A stretch of DNA of 64,000 nt from Cordilura impudica (lineage: Eukaryota; Arthropoda; Insecta; Diptera; Scathophagidae): NCBI GenBank assembly GCA_963682025.1, contig OY821519.1, positions 15,116,878 through 15,180,877 of the forward strand, given 5' to 3'. The stretch's first letter is position 1. Each line of letters starts with the position of its first letter. The position numbers and the translations under genes were made by a program. The notes below the pieces were generated by a model. The model saw only the letters and a list, made by a program, of their open reading frames with translations, was not told the DNA's origin and did no database searches. Of the stretch, positions 24,763 to 36,618 are shown one piece after another.

Positions 24763-26420
24763 CAATCAGTCACATTTGAAGTCGGGCGGACGCATGAAAA
24801 TATTTCTAGTCGCAATATCTCTGGTTTGATGAAAGCAAATAAATATCATTTTTTTTTTTTTTTTATTTTATCACAAAATCCCTTTTATTAAAAAACAAAA
24901 AAAAAATTATTTGAAGTTTCGTTATATGTACACGAAGGCTAAACTGAGAAAAAGTCACTTTTCTGTCTCACATTGAAAGTCGAGCATTACATAAAAAATT
25001 AATAATATATGTAAAAAAAAAAAAACGCTGTCAGTATTTTGTTGCGCCTTTTTGATTCTCAACAGCTTGTAGACGGCTTGGCATCGACTCAACTAGTTTT
25101 TTGCAAACATCAGGACTAATATTATTCCACTCTTCCTGCAGAGCAGCTTTCAAGAGTTGTTTTGATGTACACAGCCTGTTCTGCATCCTGCGCCCTAATT
25201 CGTCCCATAAATGTTCAATGACATTGAGATCGGGACTTTGAGCAGGTGTTTTGATCACCTTCGGACAAGTATACAACAACCAACTCTTTACATCAAATGC
25301 TGAATGCTTCGGGTCGTTATCCTGATAGAATTAGAAGTTACTTTCAATGCCGAGATTCTTAACACTTTATTTTAAATTGGTCTTCAAAATCCTTAAATAC
25401 ACATGCTTGTTCATTATTCCATCTATGAAATGCAAGTTGGCAACTCCTGAAGCTGCCATGCACCCCCAAACCATCACCGACCCACCACCATGTTTGACTG
25501 TTTTTCTTAAATTTTTGCATTCGAGCTCTTTGTTTGGTTTACGCCACACTTTACCCCTTCCATCACATCCAAATAAATTAAATTTACTTTCATCAGTAAA
25601 TAGTACCTGAAAATGTATTTTTAATACCATGAACTAGTTTGTTTGTCCTACTTACAGTGCTCCAGAAATCAAAATTTTTTACCATATATTGACGAGCAAA
25701 AACAAGTCGATCATTTTGGTTTTTCTTGCTAATGAGGGGCTTCTTTCGTTCAACTCGGCCATGAAAGTCATTTTTTCGAAGAAGTCTTCTTATTGTTTCT
25801 GGGTTAACCTACGTCCTAGAAGCTTTTTTGACCATTGCAGTCAATTTTGGTGCAGATATAAAGGGATTCTTCTTCACTTCTCTTAAAACCATACTCTCAC
25901 CCTTTGTTTATTTGCAATCAATCTATTTTCTTTATATCTAGAGATAATGTCATAGAGATAATGTACCGTTGATTTGCTTTTTTAACCAGTTTCGAGGAAG
26001 TGCTGTTGAATAACTATTTTACGCTCTTCCAAGGTGGACTGTTTAATATTACGCGGCATTTTACAAAATACTCTACTACACTTCACTGAATGATTAATAA
26101 TATAACAATGACAAATCATTTTAAAAATAAATACAGAAAACACAAAAATAACGGCATATTTGCCGTTATCCTTACTCAAAACATTATTTGCCCGACTTTC
26201 AATGTGAGATAGAAAAGTGAATTTTTCTCAGTTTAGTCTTCATGTACATATTATAGCGGAACTTGGAATAATTTTTTTTTTTGTTGTTTTCAAATAAAAG
26301 GGATTTTGTGATAAAATAAAATAAAAAAAAAAAATAAAATTTATTTGCTTTCATCAAAACATAGATATTGCGCCTAGAAATGTTTTCATGCGTCTGCCCG
26401 ACTTTAAATGTGACTGACTG
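24763..26420 (-). mobile_element. Tc1-like element with about 215-bp inverted repeats (Minos/S type)
   Basis: Bounded by TA (24761-24762, 26421-26422). The terminal inverted repeats begin CA(A/G)TCAGTCACATTT and run about 215 bp; the motif ttgaaagtcg/ggc recurs at their inner ends, an IR/DR layout. On the - strand is a transposase gene: start MPRNIKQSTLEERK near 26061, a stop after HFLETG, a likely GT-AG intron of about 55 bp (about 25610-25660) just before FTDESKFNLFG, then GGGSVMVWGCMAASG, then QDNDPKHSAFDVKSW...SPDLNVIEHLWDE. Asp and Glu are 34 residues apart (DD34E). At least three stops make it inactive. Confidence 0.85.
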
Positions 26421-26425
26421 TATAT

Positions 26426-27181
26426 CTGTGGTTTTCTAGAATAACCGCGTATGTCATAAAATCAAAATATTCAGGGGAGCCAAAAAACGTTATATTTGAA
26501 ATTATGTGCTCGACATAGTTTTTAGAGCTTTTTATTTAACAGTCCTGTAGATATGGGCAATAAATATTTTATATAAAATTTTGAGTCAATAATCTTCAGA
26601 GGAATAGAAGAAGGATAGAGAAGGACGAAAAAACAATACATTTAAAGTGTGTGCAGATAAAACAACTTATGTCGACAAACGTCGTTTTCTTTGAAAAAGA
26701 AAACTACCAATGCACCCACCCATGTAGACATAAGTTGTTGTTGCTTGAAAAATGGATTTTTTTGTTCGTCAACAAAAAGTTAATGGGACTTAGGATGAGA
26801 ATATAACAACGTATCAATAATAATAGTGACTAGAAATAACAGAAATAAACACACAAGTTTTTATCAGTGGTTATAAACTGAAAAAATAATCCAAAATTAT
26901 TATTAATTTCTTTTTCATTAATAACAACGTATGTCGCTATGTCTCGTTTTCTGAGAAAATAATTTGTCAGCGATCAAACGTAGGTTGGCATACGTCGTTA
27001 GTGCTGCAAATTAATTTAATAAATATTTAAGTTACGTCGTAATTTAATGAAAAAACTCAGAAATGGTCAATATTTTTTGTTTGAAATTAAACACATGTAA
27101 AGAGCGTTAAAAATTTTATTTGGCATCGTTAACTCAAAACTGACAAAAATGGACATACGCGGTTATTCCAGAAAACCACAG
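26426..27181. mobile_element. CTGTGG-ended inverted-repeat element (copy B, empty site)
   Basis: A 756-bp element with the same inverted ends as copy A and ATAT outside both. It is inverted relative to copy A and nearly complete. At the position where copy A holds the Transib, copy B has only one CGTTG (inverse) in otherwise continuous sequence. Its left end lies six bases from the end of the Tc1-like element, which therefore inserted into TA beside it. No coding sequence. Confidence 0.85.
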
Positions 27182-27185
27182 ATAT

Positions 27186-27949
27186 AAGATAAATACTCGT
27201 ATATTTTTAATACAAAACACCAAAATTTTCTCTATTTTAGGGAATAACATCAAATTAAGAGCCTATAGTGTTAGGTAAAATTAAATATATAATTGGGCAG
27301 ATAGGAAAAAATACGATGTCATTAGCTTTGTCTTTTCTATCCCATGTCCAAGATTCAGCGAATCCCTTCTAAATGTAATTAAAAAAAAAACTAACGTATA
27401 CAGATTTTACTATAATTTTGATGGGCGTTAAATTTCAAACTAATTTAACTATTGTAACTAGTATTGGCATATTCGAATAGTAGTACATATTAATTATACT
27501 ATTGACTTATACATATGTATATATGGGTATTTGTTAATCAAGCTCCAGAGAAAATAAGATATTTATGCAAAAATTAAAACATATTTAAATCGATTTGAAC
27601 CAACTTGTACCTAACTTTATCTATTCACTTATTCGTATATCTGGATGTCACCAATATATGTAGTTCAATCAAAAAACTTTCTCATAACCGTTACTAGGCA
27701 TACATACAAAATTAATACATCATCTAGGCAACCAATAGAAAAATATGTTGTCTGATCGATACTTAATACATATAACCCATATTAATCCTTTTATGTCAGC
27801 TGCAAAATTCTGATAACAAAATTTATAGCTCAAATTTTTGTTGAAACATTTCAAACGATATGTAACATATGTATGTATATTCAATATGTTCCGAGATGAG
27901 ATTGAATATTGTAATTTGCCACTCTGAATTAACTGACTCTATGAGATCT
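27186..27949. other. AT-rich intergenic DNA
   Basis: No gene or named repeat seen. Confidence 0.4.
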
Positions 27950-28570
27950 GTCTAGTTGCTGAAATTTCGAGTCCGTAATTTTCGATCTACAATTCCCCAC
28001 AGATTTTTTATGGGATTGAGATCTGCTGATTGGGCTGGCCACTCCAAAACACTAAATGCATTAGATTATAGCCATTCGGTTACAACTTTGGAGGTGTGTT
28101 TTGGAACATTGTCATATTGGAACTTCCAGAACAGGGCATATTTTCCTCCTGTATCCAATTCCAGTTAGTGTATCTTTTACTTCAAGAATTGGACCCATTC
28201 CTTGGCCCGAAAAGCAACCACATACCATAATATTGGCACCGTCAAACTTAACAGTTTTATTTGTATATTTTGTATCTAGTCTTTTTCGTTTTGGTCGTCG
28301 TACAAACGTTTTTCATCATGGCCTCTTAAATTATACTTGGCTTCATCTGAAAAGAGAACAGTCTTGACCAGTTCAGTCTTAATGCGGCCTGCCGCCTAAA
28401 TGTTAAGTCGTCACCGTATCCCTCTTTCCCGATATTTCTTGAGAATTTCTTAAATTATGGATTTTTTCATAGAATATTTATCACAAATTTTCTTTTGTTA
28501 AGCCCAGCATAAAATCATCAATTATTCTGGTTTTTAACTCTTCACAAAACTTCATTCTTGCCATTATTTT
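27950..28570 (-). pseudogene. Tc1-like transposase remnant (Glu lost)
   Basis: - strand motifs: VKFDGANIMVCGCFSGQGMG-like, a degraded catalytic Asp region followed by VPKHTSK-like sequence, then LEWPAQSADLNPIKNLWG, where Lys replaces the catalytic Glu of NPIENLW. Several frameshifts. The N-terminal part near 28480-28570 includes a start-like MARMK-type codon run. Terminal repeats not found. Confidence 0.7.
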
Positions 28571-28720
28571 ATAATAATTAATTAATTACAAGATTAAAAC
28601 ATTGATAAATACAGTTGTGTTTAAAAAACAGTTTAAAGAAAACGTCAGAAACTATAAATGTTTAAATAACGGTTAAAATTGTATATATTTTCTTTCATAC
28701 CATCTTCTATTTCCATTGTT

Positions 28721-29093
28721 GATGTGTAAACATCTATACGCGCAGGGGGGTAAATTTCTATTTCACAATACAATCACAAAAACAGCGTAACTCATATCGG
28801 TGTGAGCTGAAGCAGATAACGCTGTGTGACTTATGATTGTATTGGTGAAAAAATTATGATATAAAATTGTTTTTTTATGCCACTTTTTTAAAAGCGTCAT
28901 CTATGTATCACTTATATACGTTTATATTAGGATATTTTTAACGTTTTACAGCAAACGGTTGTTGAATTAGCTGAAACAGTTTTTGCTATAAGTGATACAT
29001 AGATGACGCTTTCTGTTTGATATTAAAAAATGATATAAAAAAATCTTTAATTCCTAGATGTTTACACATCTTCCCTGTGATCGGACTCACATG
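28721..29093 (-). mobile_element. Helentron/HINE-like element, compact copy (H4)
   Basis: The shortest complete copy of the family (373 bp). One end is gatgtgtaaacatctatacg + cgcagggg; the other is gatgtttacacatc + ttccctgtgatcggactcac. It has no internal satellite. A strong internal inverted repeat, caatacaatca...tgattgtattg with acagcgtaa...ataacgctgt, lies in the first 140 bp. A second is tgatacatagatgacgcttt against aaagcgtcatctatgtatca. It lies just upstream of the tektin gene. Confidence 0.7.
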
Positions 29094-29519
29094 ATTTTTT
29101 TTAATCAACTCTGGTACGAAAGTTTAAAAGTTTCCATTGTTTTGGCATCACTAAAAAATACTTTTTTTTTGTTTGTCTATTTTTTTTAATTCTATATTTT
29201 GTTACCTTTCGATAGATAACACACCAAAGACTGATTTCGCAAAAAAAAAAAAAAATACATAATTTTAGGACTTAACGCACTAATCTTAAGCGGTTAATAA
29301 ATTTGCAAATTTATGTTCGGTGCTCAATCATAACTACTCACCCTATATGTATGTTTAAACATATTTGACTCCTACCGTAGTTATGGTGACACTGTTAAAA
29401 GAAATAAACTCATAATAAAAATTAAGTTCAAAAATTTCAGCACTGAAAGCAAGACGTATTACTGAAAAGGACGGAAACAATATTGAATTGTTATATTTTA
29501 ATAGTTAAGGAATTTAAAA
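29094..29519 (+). promoter_or_regulatory. Tektin upstream region / 5' UTR
   Basis: The 426 bp between the compact Helentron-like element and the tektin ATG must hold the promoter unless it lies farther out. No clear TATA box or initiator can be picked. The ATG is preceded by ggaatttaaaa, an A-rich context typical of fly starts. Confidence 0.35.
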
Positions 29520-32500
29520 ATGTTACCTAATATGAGAACTAAACGTATAACTTGCCAAAACATGTGTGGTAAAAATTTGGGGGCTATGGCCAGATTACCA
29601 CCCAAATATTCGGATGAGGATTGGGATTTTAATAACAAAATTAAATTTCGAATTACTTGCGACCAAGAAAGACTGGCTGAACGTATAGTGGAGTAAGTAA
29701 TTTGTTTCGGTGTGGAATAGTAACAATCGTAGTTTGTCATATTTTTAGAGAATCTCGTCGAGTAGTGGATGATGTTAATGATACCACACGTAATTGGCAA
29801 CGCGAAGTTGAACATCACTTGCGCGAGAGAGCCAGTGAGATACGTTTTCTATGTGATGAGTTAAATAAGCAAAAGAAAACCGCCTTATTAGAGGACGAAG
29901 CTTTGAACACTTATCGATCTCGTGTTCTAAATGCCATTCAGTTCCTAAAGGATAAATCATTGGCCATTTGTCAAAATTGTTTGGTAATGCGTGAGGGTCG
30001 TCTAGGTGTAGATCTTTGTGAAGATGAAGTAGATCGTAATTTACGTCGTGAACTAAAGGTTATTAAAGGTTGCCAATGTCTGATGGATAAAGCTTTTAAA
30101 GAAACTAATGAACAATTGCGTAAATTGCGTGCAACTATGTATCTTTTGGATAAAGACTTGGCACAAAAAGATAGATCTTTATTGATTGATGAAAAAAATT
30201 TGACATTAAGGGATACACAATCTTTACGTGGAGGTGATTTAGCTCATCATCAATGGTAAGTTGATTTTGAAAAACCAAGATGAAACAATAAGCAACATAT
30301 GTAAAATTCATGGAACACAAATATTGAAATTTTTAAGAAATTAGTGATTCGTTATTAAGAAAATAACAATTCAGAACAATTCAGCCCAGAAGAAAAAAGG
30401 GTCCGCAATTTAGTATTAGACGAACAAGAAACTTATTGTAAGAGGACTAGTGAGCAAATCATCTTTTTCCATTATTATATTTATTCTTGCATAACACCTA
30501 CCTATTATTTTTTTCTAAAATACCTGCCTAAAAATCTTAAAATCTAATATTGCTTCGCAATGTGTAATTAAATATGAGCATCGGATCGGATAAGTAGTTT
30601 TGGAGCTAATTGAATTCTTTATTGATGTGTAAACACCTATACGCGCTGGGGTTTAAATTTCTATTTCACAATAAAATCACAACAAGCTGTTTTAAGTTTT
30701 CTATTTCATTTTCTGCTGTATAATTCTTATTGAGCCATAATAAATTTAATTTAATTTGGCACTCAAAAAAAAAAAAAAAAAAAAAAAAAACAAACAAGTA
30801 AGAAAATTATAGTCGGTCTAGACCGACTATACGATACCCTATACCATGCGTTTAGAAACTCTATCTCTTAGGCCCAACTAACTGGACATAGAAAATAAGC
30901 AAAAACCAAATTTGAGTGGGATTTTTATTAATTTTTTTTGGCTGCAGATATGAAAAAGTTCATATCGGATGATATATCTATATGGGGACTAGGTCCAAAA
31001 ATGGACCGATCCTGATCATGTTTGGTAAAGTCTCTTTTATTTTGCAAAAATATATACAAACAAAATTTGAGAAGAATCAGTGCAATATTTCTGTTTTTAA
31101 TAGATTTAAGTGAAGATCGGGAAGCAGCTCTATATGGGGCCAAAGGGATCATTTTTGGACTACTGATTAATGGATGTAATATATACATACAAACCCAATT
31201 TGACTAAGATTTGTATGATAATTTGGATCTTATGGCAATATATGTTGATTTCATAGGGGTCATTTGTATGGGGGCTAGGTCTGAACATGGACCGATTCTC
31301 ACCAATTTCAATAGCGTTCATACCATGGCCGATAAAAGATTTAATACCAAATTTCGTCAAAATATATTCATATTTGCGACCTGCAGTTTGATTACAAGCT
31401 TTACATGGACACACAGACGGACGGACATCGTTAAATCGAATCAGATAGTGATTCTGTTTCGATCGGAATAATTAAAGATGGATGTAGGTCAAATATTTTT
31501 GGTTGTTACAAACAGCAGCACAAAGTCATTATACCCAAACCACGTAGTGGTATAGGGTATAAAAACAGCGTAACATGTAAGACGTAAGACAAAATCGGTG
31601 AGACTTATGATTGTATTGGTGAAAAAATTATGATATATAATAAACTGTTTGAAAATGAAAAATGAAAAATAAAAAATAAAAAATTAAAAATGAAATATAA
31701 AAAATTAAAAATGAAAAATAAATTAAAAATCAAAAATGAAAAATAAAATAAATAATCTAACCCATAAAAGCAAAGTTTTTGTTAAAACTCTTTCTTAACT
31801 TATACATATGTATGAGTTTTGAATCTGTCCGTGACTGTGAGTGACTTTGCGTGACTATTTGAAAATTAATCTTTGGTCACAACATGTCTATGGACAATGT
31901 TTAAGATAGATCGGATGAAGGGAAATAGGGTTTAAATCACTGGGTTTAATGACTGTGCGTGACTATGTCGAAGTTATTCTTTCTTTACAAGTTTCAGGTT
32001 GATTGGATGAGGGAAAATCCGTTTTAAATGACTGTGTGTGTCTGTGCGTGACTAAGTCAAAGTTAATCTTTTTTTCACAGCAAGTGTATGGACCAAGTTT
32101 CAGATCGATCGGATGAGGGGAAATGACATTTAGATCACTCCATGACTGTGCGTGACCATGCGTGAATGCGCGTGACTAAGTCAAAGTTAATATTTTTTTT
32201 CACAGCAAGTATTTGGACCAAGTTTCAGATCGATCGGATGAGGGGAAATGACATTTAGATCACTCCGTGACTGTGCGTGAGTATGCGTGAATGTGCGTGA
32301 CTACCCCAAAGTTAATCCATAGTCACAACAAGACTATGGGCCAAGTTTCGGATCAATTGGATAAGGGGGAATGGGATTGCCCCACGACAGAAAGACAGAG
32401 TATGAATTAAAAGAAAGAGTTTAAAAACGAATAATTAAATATTAACCGGTTGAAATAATAAATAATAATAAATATTTTTATATTAGCAGAGCCCCTGCAG

Positions 32501-35500
32501 TTGATTGCTATAAGTGATACATAGATGACGCTTTCTGTTTGATTTTAAAGAAGTGCCATAAAAATCTTTAATTACTAGATGTTTACACATCTCCCCTGTG
32601 ATCGGACTCACATGATATTTTTTTTCCTCTAAAATATTCATCCCGTATTTTTTCATACACGTTTCCAAATACAAATCCAAGAAATTCAATCGTAAATATT
32701 AAATCTATTCGGGTGTTTGATATTTTTAATATTTCTACTGCAATTGAAAAATTCTATTTATGTACAGAGGGTCACAGTGATGATGAAACAAGTGTAAAAA
32801 AGTCTAATAAAGCCATATAAATATAAAGGAAAAGAAGCTAAATTAGTTTGTTTATAGTATGGAATAAATAAATAAAAAAAGTTTATTAATTCAATAAAAT
32901 TTTGCCCAAAAATTAAGCAAAACAAGTAAGACAATTATAGTCGGTCTAGACCGACTATACGATACCCTATACCATGCGTTTAGAAACCCTATCTCTTAGG
33001 CCCAACTAACTGGACTTTGAAAATAAACAAAAACCAAATTTGAGTGGGATTTTTATTAATTTTTTTGGCTGCAGATATAAAAAAGTTCATATCGGATGCT
33101 ATATCTATAAAGGGACTAGGTCCAAAAATGGACCGATCCTGATCATGTTTGGTAAAGTCTCTTGTATTTTGCAAAAATATATACAAACAAAATTTGAGAA
33201 GAATCAGTGCAATATTTTTGTTTTTTAATAGATTTAAGTGAAGATCGGGAAGCAGCTCTATATGGGGTCAAAGGGGTCATTTTTGGACTACTCATTAGTG
33301 GATGTAATGAACGCATACAAACCCAATTTGAGTAAGATCTATATGACAATTTGGATCTTATGGAAATTTATGTCGATTTCATATGGGTAATTTGTATGGG
33401 GGCTAGGTCTGAACATGGACCGATTCTCACCAATTTCAATAACGTTCATCCCATGGCCGATAAAAGCTTATATACCAAATTTCATCAAAATATATTCATA
33501 TTTGCGACCTGCAGTTTGATTACAAGCTTTACATGGACACACAGACGGACGGACGGACGGACGGACATTGTTAAATCAACTCAGAAAGTGATTCTGATTC
33601 GATCGGTATAATTAAAGATGGGTCTAGGTCAAATATTTTTGGTTGTTACAAACAGCAGCACAAAGTCATTATACCCATACCACATAGTGGTATAGGGTAT
33701 AATAAGAGAATAAATCATGTCACATTGGAACAAACGTCAGTTGGTTATCCCCTGTGATCGGACTCACATGATTTTTTTTATTATACCATATATCACTCCA
33801 GGGTATAATGAGTTTGTGCTGATGTTTGTAAATATTTGACCAGAATCACTTTCTAAATCGATTTGGCGTTGTTCGTCCGTCCGTCCGTCTGCGTATCCTT
33901 GTAAACCTTGTAATAAAACTACAGGTCGCAGACCTGTATGTAACACGACAACGTCAAAAACCTGATTTTTTTCTTTTAAGCAATTCCTCTTATCTAGTGT
34001 TGGGCATTCTAGTTCTGTTAAGTGAGCTCTCTTTCTAGTTCAATTATTTTAAAAGAACTAGTTCGTTCTTATAGTTTTTTGAACTTTTGTTTTTTGAACT
34101 ATGATGCGCGAACTAGTTCAATAAAAATTGTTTGACCTACAGCATTTAAGTCACGATGAGTGTGCGCAATATATACATATTTTTTAAGAAACGTATACTA
34201 AAAAATATATTAAAAAAAATTAATGAGAATGCTTGTAATAGTGAGTAAATATAACAAAATTATTTTCAATGAAAATATTAGATAGTAAATGTCCAGAACA
34301 TAGATTGAAAAAGTGTCAACCGCTAGTGGTAAATCTACATCAGATGAACCCATAACCTAATCAACTGAGAACTTAAGAATTTTTTTTATATTATTTTATA
34401 TGCACCTTTGGCATACATTAAATTTATATGCACTTTTGGCATTGTTATAAGCTTGTTGCCTGCCGATATGAAAAAAGTTCGTATAGGATCCTGTATTTAT
34501 ATGGAGAATAGATCAAAAAATGGACGCAAAAAAAAAACAATATTCAACCGAATTTGATAAGGGAATTATATCTGTGGTCACAAGCAATAACCGCCTAACT
34601 CGAAAATCATGCTTTCGAGAAAAATAGCTTTTTATATAAACGTAATGGGGCTTCATTACGACTTAGGTCAGAATATTTTTATTAGTATCTTTTTAAAAAT
34701 CAGTGTTAGAGAAATGGGGATTTCACGTAAATATAAAGATTTTTTAGTAGAATATGATAGCATACATAACTGAAATCGGCGAAAATCATTCTTTCGAGAA
34801 AAATAACTGTTTATATAAATGTAATGGGGCTTTCTTACGACTTAGGTCAGATTGTTTTCATTAATAACTTTTTAAATAACAGTGCTAGAAAAATGGGGAT
34901 TTCACGTAAATATAAAGCATTGTTAGTAGAATATGATAGCATACATAACTCAAATCGTTCTTAAGTCGACTTAGGCGGTTATCGCTTCTGACCACAGAAA
35001 TATAATCTATATATATATTTTATAGATTTAAGTGAAGATCGGTAAACAGGTAATTATGGGTATTATGACTAAAAATGGTCCTACGTGTAATAAACGCATG
35101 TAAACCAAATTTGACCGAGAACTAAGTATTTTAGAGCAGTTTAAGTCGATGTCATAGGGGCAATTTCTATTGACACTAGCTCTGAAAATGTTCCGATTTT
35201 CACAACTTCCAATAACGTTCGTGCTATCACTATCATATTTGCGTCCTGTAGATTGATTTAAAGTTTTTACATGGACACAGACGGATAGCCAGACGGACGG
35301 ACATCGCTAAATCGCGTCAGTAAAAGATTCTGAGTAGATCGATATAAAAGAAGGTGGGTCTAAGTTAAGTATTTTTGGTAGCTACAAAAATCAGAATAAA
35401 CTCATTATACCCTGACCGCAGATAGGTATAGGGTATACAATTCTAGAATACCCAAAATTGCTTCCCAAGTAACTGAAAACTAATGGGGGTCCATACTAAC

Positions 35501-36562
35501 CAAATATTCCAAAATTCCTGAACATCCTCGATTAAAAAAAATATAAAACAAGAAAATTATAGTCGGTCTAGACCGACTATACGATACCCTATACCATGCG
35601 TTTAGAAACCCTATCTCTTAGGCCCAACTAACTGGACATAGAAAATAAGCAAAAACCAAATTTGAGTGGAATTTTTATTATTTTTTTTTGGCTGCAGATA
35701 TGAAAAAGTTCATATCGGATGCTATATCTATATAGGGACTAGGTCCAAAAATGGACCGATCCTGATCATGTTTGGTAAAGTCTCTTGTATTTTGCAAAAA
35801 TATATACAAACAAAATTTGAGAAGAATCAGTGCAATATTTTTGTTTTTTAATAGATTTAAGTGAAGATAGTTCAATTGAACTAGTTCGTTTTTGAACTAC
35901 ACAACTCTACCCTTGACCCTTATCTTTTGTTTGTCTAGACTGTTATTACATAAACAAGATCTTAACGTTTTTTTTATTTTAGCCAATATACCTTAGGAGA
36001 ATGGCAGCATACAACTTATAAGAACTTGGAATGTAATTCCAAAGAACTAAATTCGGCAGCACAGTTGAGAGCTTATATAGATCTTTTGTTGAAACAAGTA
36101 TGTGAAGATATGGAAAATCAAACGGATCGCACTAATGAGGCCTTTCAACAGCGTATCGCTGAATTGAAACATGTGAAGAAGTGTATGGAAAACAAACACA
36201 ACGATACCATGAATCATATTAATGAAGTTCAAAATAATATTCATGCCCTGGAAAAGGAAATGGCCGCTAAGCAGCGAGCTCAGCAGCTGTGCTTAACACG
36301 TTTAAGTAATCGTGCCACACGACCGGGCTTGGAGATGACTTGCGACGAGGTGCAAGATGCTCTTTATCATGAGCTAAATGCTTTGAAGGCTTCCATGTGC
36401 AAATTGAATCAGAAGATGCAAGAAAATAAGGCCTCGCTACGCTATTTGCTGCATGTACAAGTAATGCAGGAGGAAGAAATTAATATCAAATCGAATTCGA
36501 TAAAAATTGATGAGGTTGATTGTATGACTATGCGCCAGGCTTTGAAATATTCATCTTTTTAA
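29520..36562 (+). CDS. Tektin-C: Tektin (Tektin C type), three exons, 419 aa
   Basis: Structural coiled-coil filament protein of sperm-flagellar and ciliary doublet microtubules. Exons: 29520-29692, 29749-30255, 35983-36562; all junctions are GT-AG and in phase (GA|A and TG|C codons split). The 1260-nt coding sequence fits the usual 400-450 aa. The N-terminus, MLPNMRTKRITCQNMCGKNL, is followed by alpha-helical heptads. A first half-signature, GRLGVDLCEDEV, lies near residues 140-150, and the tektin signature (RPNVELCRD in the family) appears as RPGLEMTCD at about 340-348, so Arg, Pro, Leu/Met, Cys and Asp are partly kept. Repeated Cys around 228-265 also fit. The neighbours S6k (upstream) and Bre1 (downstream), same strand, fit Drosophila CG10541. 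Stop TAA at 36560-36562; no disruptions. Confidence 0.9.
30794..31560 (+). mobile_element. Mini-me-like repeat (copy M2)
   Basis: Opens with aagtaagaaaattatagtcg and the perfect palindrome AGTCGGTCTAGACCGACT; contains gacacacagacggacggaca and the cagatagtgattctg hairpin; ends with agtggtatagggtat. Preceded by a 29-base A run. Confidence 0.75.
31564..32614 (-). mobile_element. Helentron/HINE-like element with two satellites (copy H6)
   Basis: The left part (aacagcgtaac... gattgtattggtgaaaaaat) and right end (gatgtttacacatctcccct + gtgatcggactcacatg at 32578-32614) belong to the family. The core holds an A-rich minisatellite (31640-31760; complement of the T-rich one) and then a different tandem array (31830-32350). 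Confidence 0.65.
31830..32350. repeat. Tandem array, about 115-bp unit (gactgtgcgtgac type)
   Basis: Four to five units, each with gactgtgcgtgac, an aagtcaaagttaatctt-like stretch, cacagcaag, ggaccaagtttcagatcgat and cggatgaggggaaat. The central two are nearly identical. Confidence 0.8.
32919..33700 (+). mobile_element. Mini-me-like repeat (copy M3), insertion dated by its target
   Basis: A full copy with AGTCGGTCTAGACCGACT near 32938-32955, acggacggacggacggacgg (33543-33566) and the border agtggtatagggtat (33686-33700). It splits Tc1-like sequence that is continuous near 3530-3560: gcccaaaaattaagc before, aataagagaataaatc after. So this is a later insertion into an older repeat. Confidence 0.8.
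33748..33950. mobile_element. Fragments of Helentron-like end and mini-me-like repeat
   Basis: 33748-33771 is the terminal block tcccctgtgatcggactcac + atg. 33779-33950 is part of the mini-me-like family on the - strand (ataccctggagtgat, gtccgtccgtccgtctg). Confidence 0.6.
33996..35925. mobile_element. Possible hAT-like element, interrupted
   Basis: tagtgttgggcattctagtt (33996) at the left and, inverted, tagagttgtgtagttcaaaa (complement of 35892-35911) at the right resemble hAT ends (TAGTGTTG...). Both sides carry several aactagttc motifs. Between lie the MITE at 34572-34997 and mini-me-like pieces (35018-35440, 35547-35870). A clean 8-bp duplication was not found, so this is tentative. Confidence 0.35.
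34572..34997. mobile_element. CTGTGG-ended MITE (copy D)
   Basis: 426 bp. Inverted ends CTGTGGTCACAAGCAATAAC + CGCCTAA, matching the right end with a few changes; ATAT on the left and AAAT on the right outside. Inside is a 179-bp tandem duplication (34601-34779 and 34780-34958), each unit containing ttacgacttaggtcaga and aatggggatttcacgtaaat. No coding sequence. Confidence 0.75.
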
Positions 36563-36589
36563 AAAATTGTTAGTTTATATTCAAATTCA

Positions 36590-36618
36590 AATAAAATTCA
36601 TAATATGCGCACAATAAA
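36590..36618 (+). promoter_or_regulatory. Tektin poly(A) signals
   Basis: AATAAA at 36590-36595 and again at 36613-36618, 27-50 bases after the stop codon. Confidence 0.6.

Larger units (their letters stand above)
30256..35982 (+). other. Tektin intron 2, expanded by transposons (5.7 kb)
   Basis: Donor caatg|gtaagt (30256) and acceptor ttttattttag (to 35982). It holds a left-end fragment of the Helentron-like family (30624-30690), mini-me-like copies M2 to M6, a Helentron-like copy, a Tc1-remnant segment (32640-32918, 33701-33740), a hAT-like repeat and a CTGTGG-ended MITE. Intron 1 is only 56 bp, so the growth is by insertion. No stand-alone gene seen. Confidence 0.8.

Noticed and set aside
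31640..31760. CRISPR-like array
   Set aside because: Eukaryotic context, degenerate A-rich units and no spacers; same for the 21-bp array.
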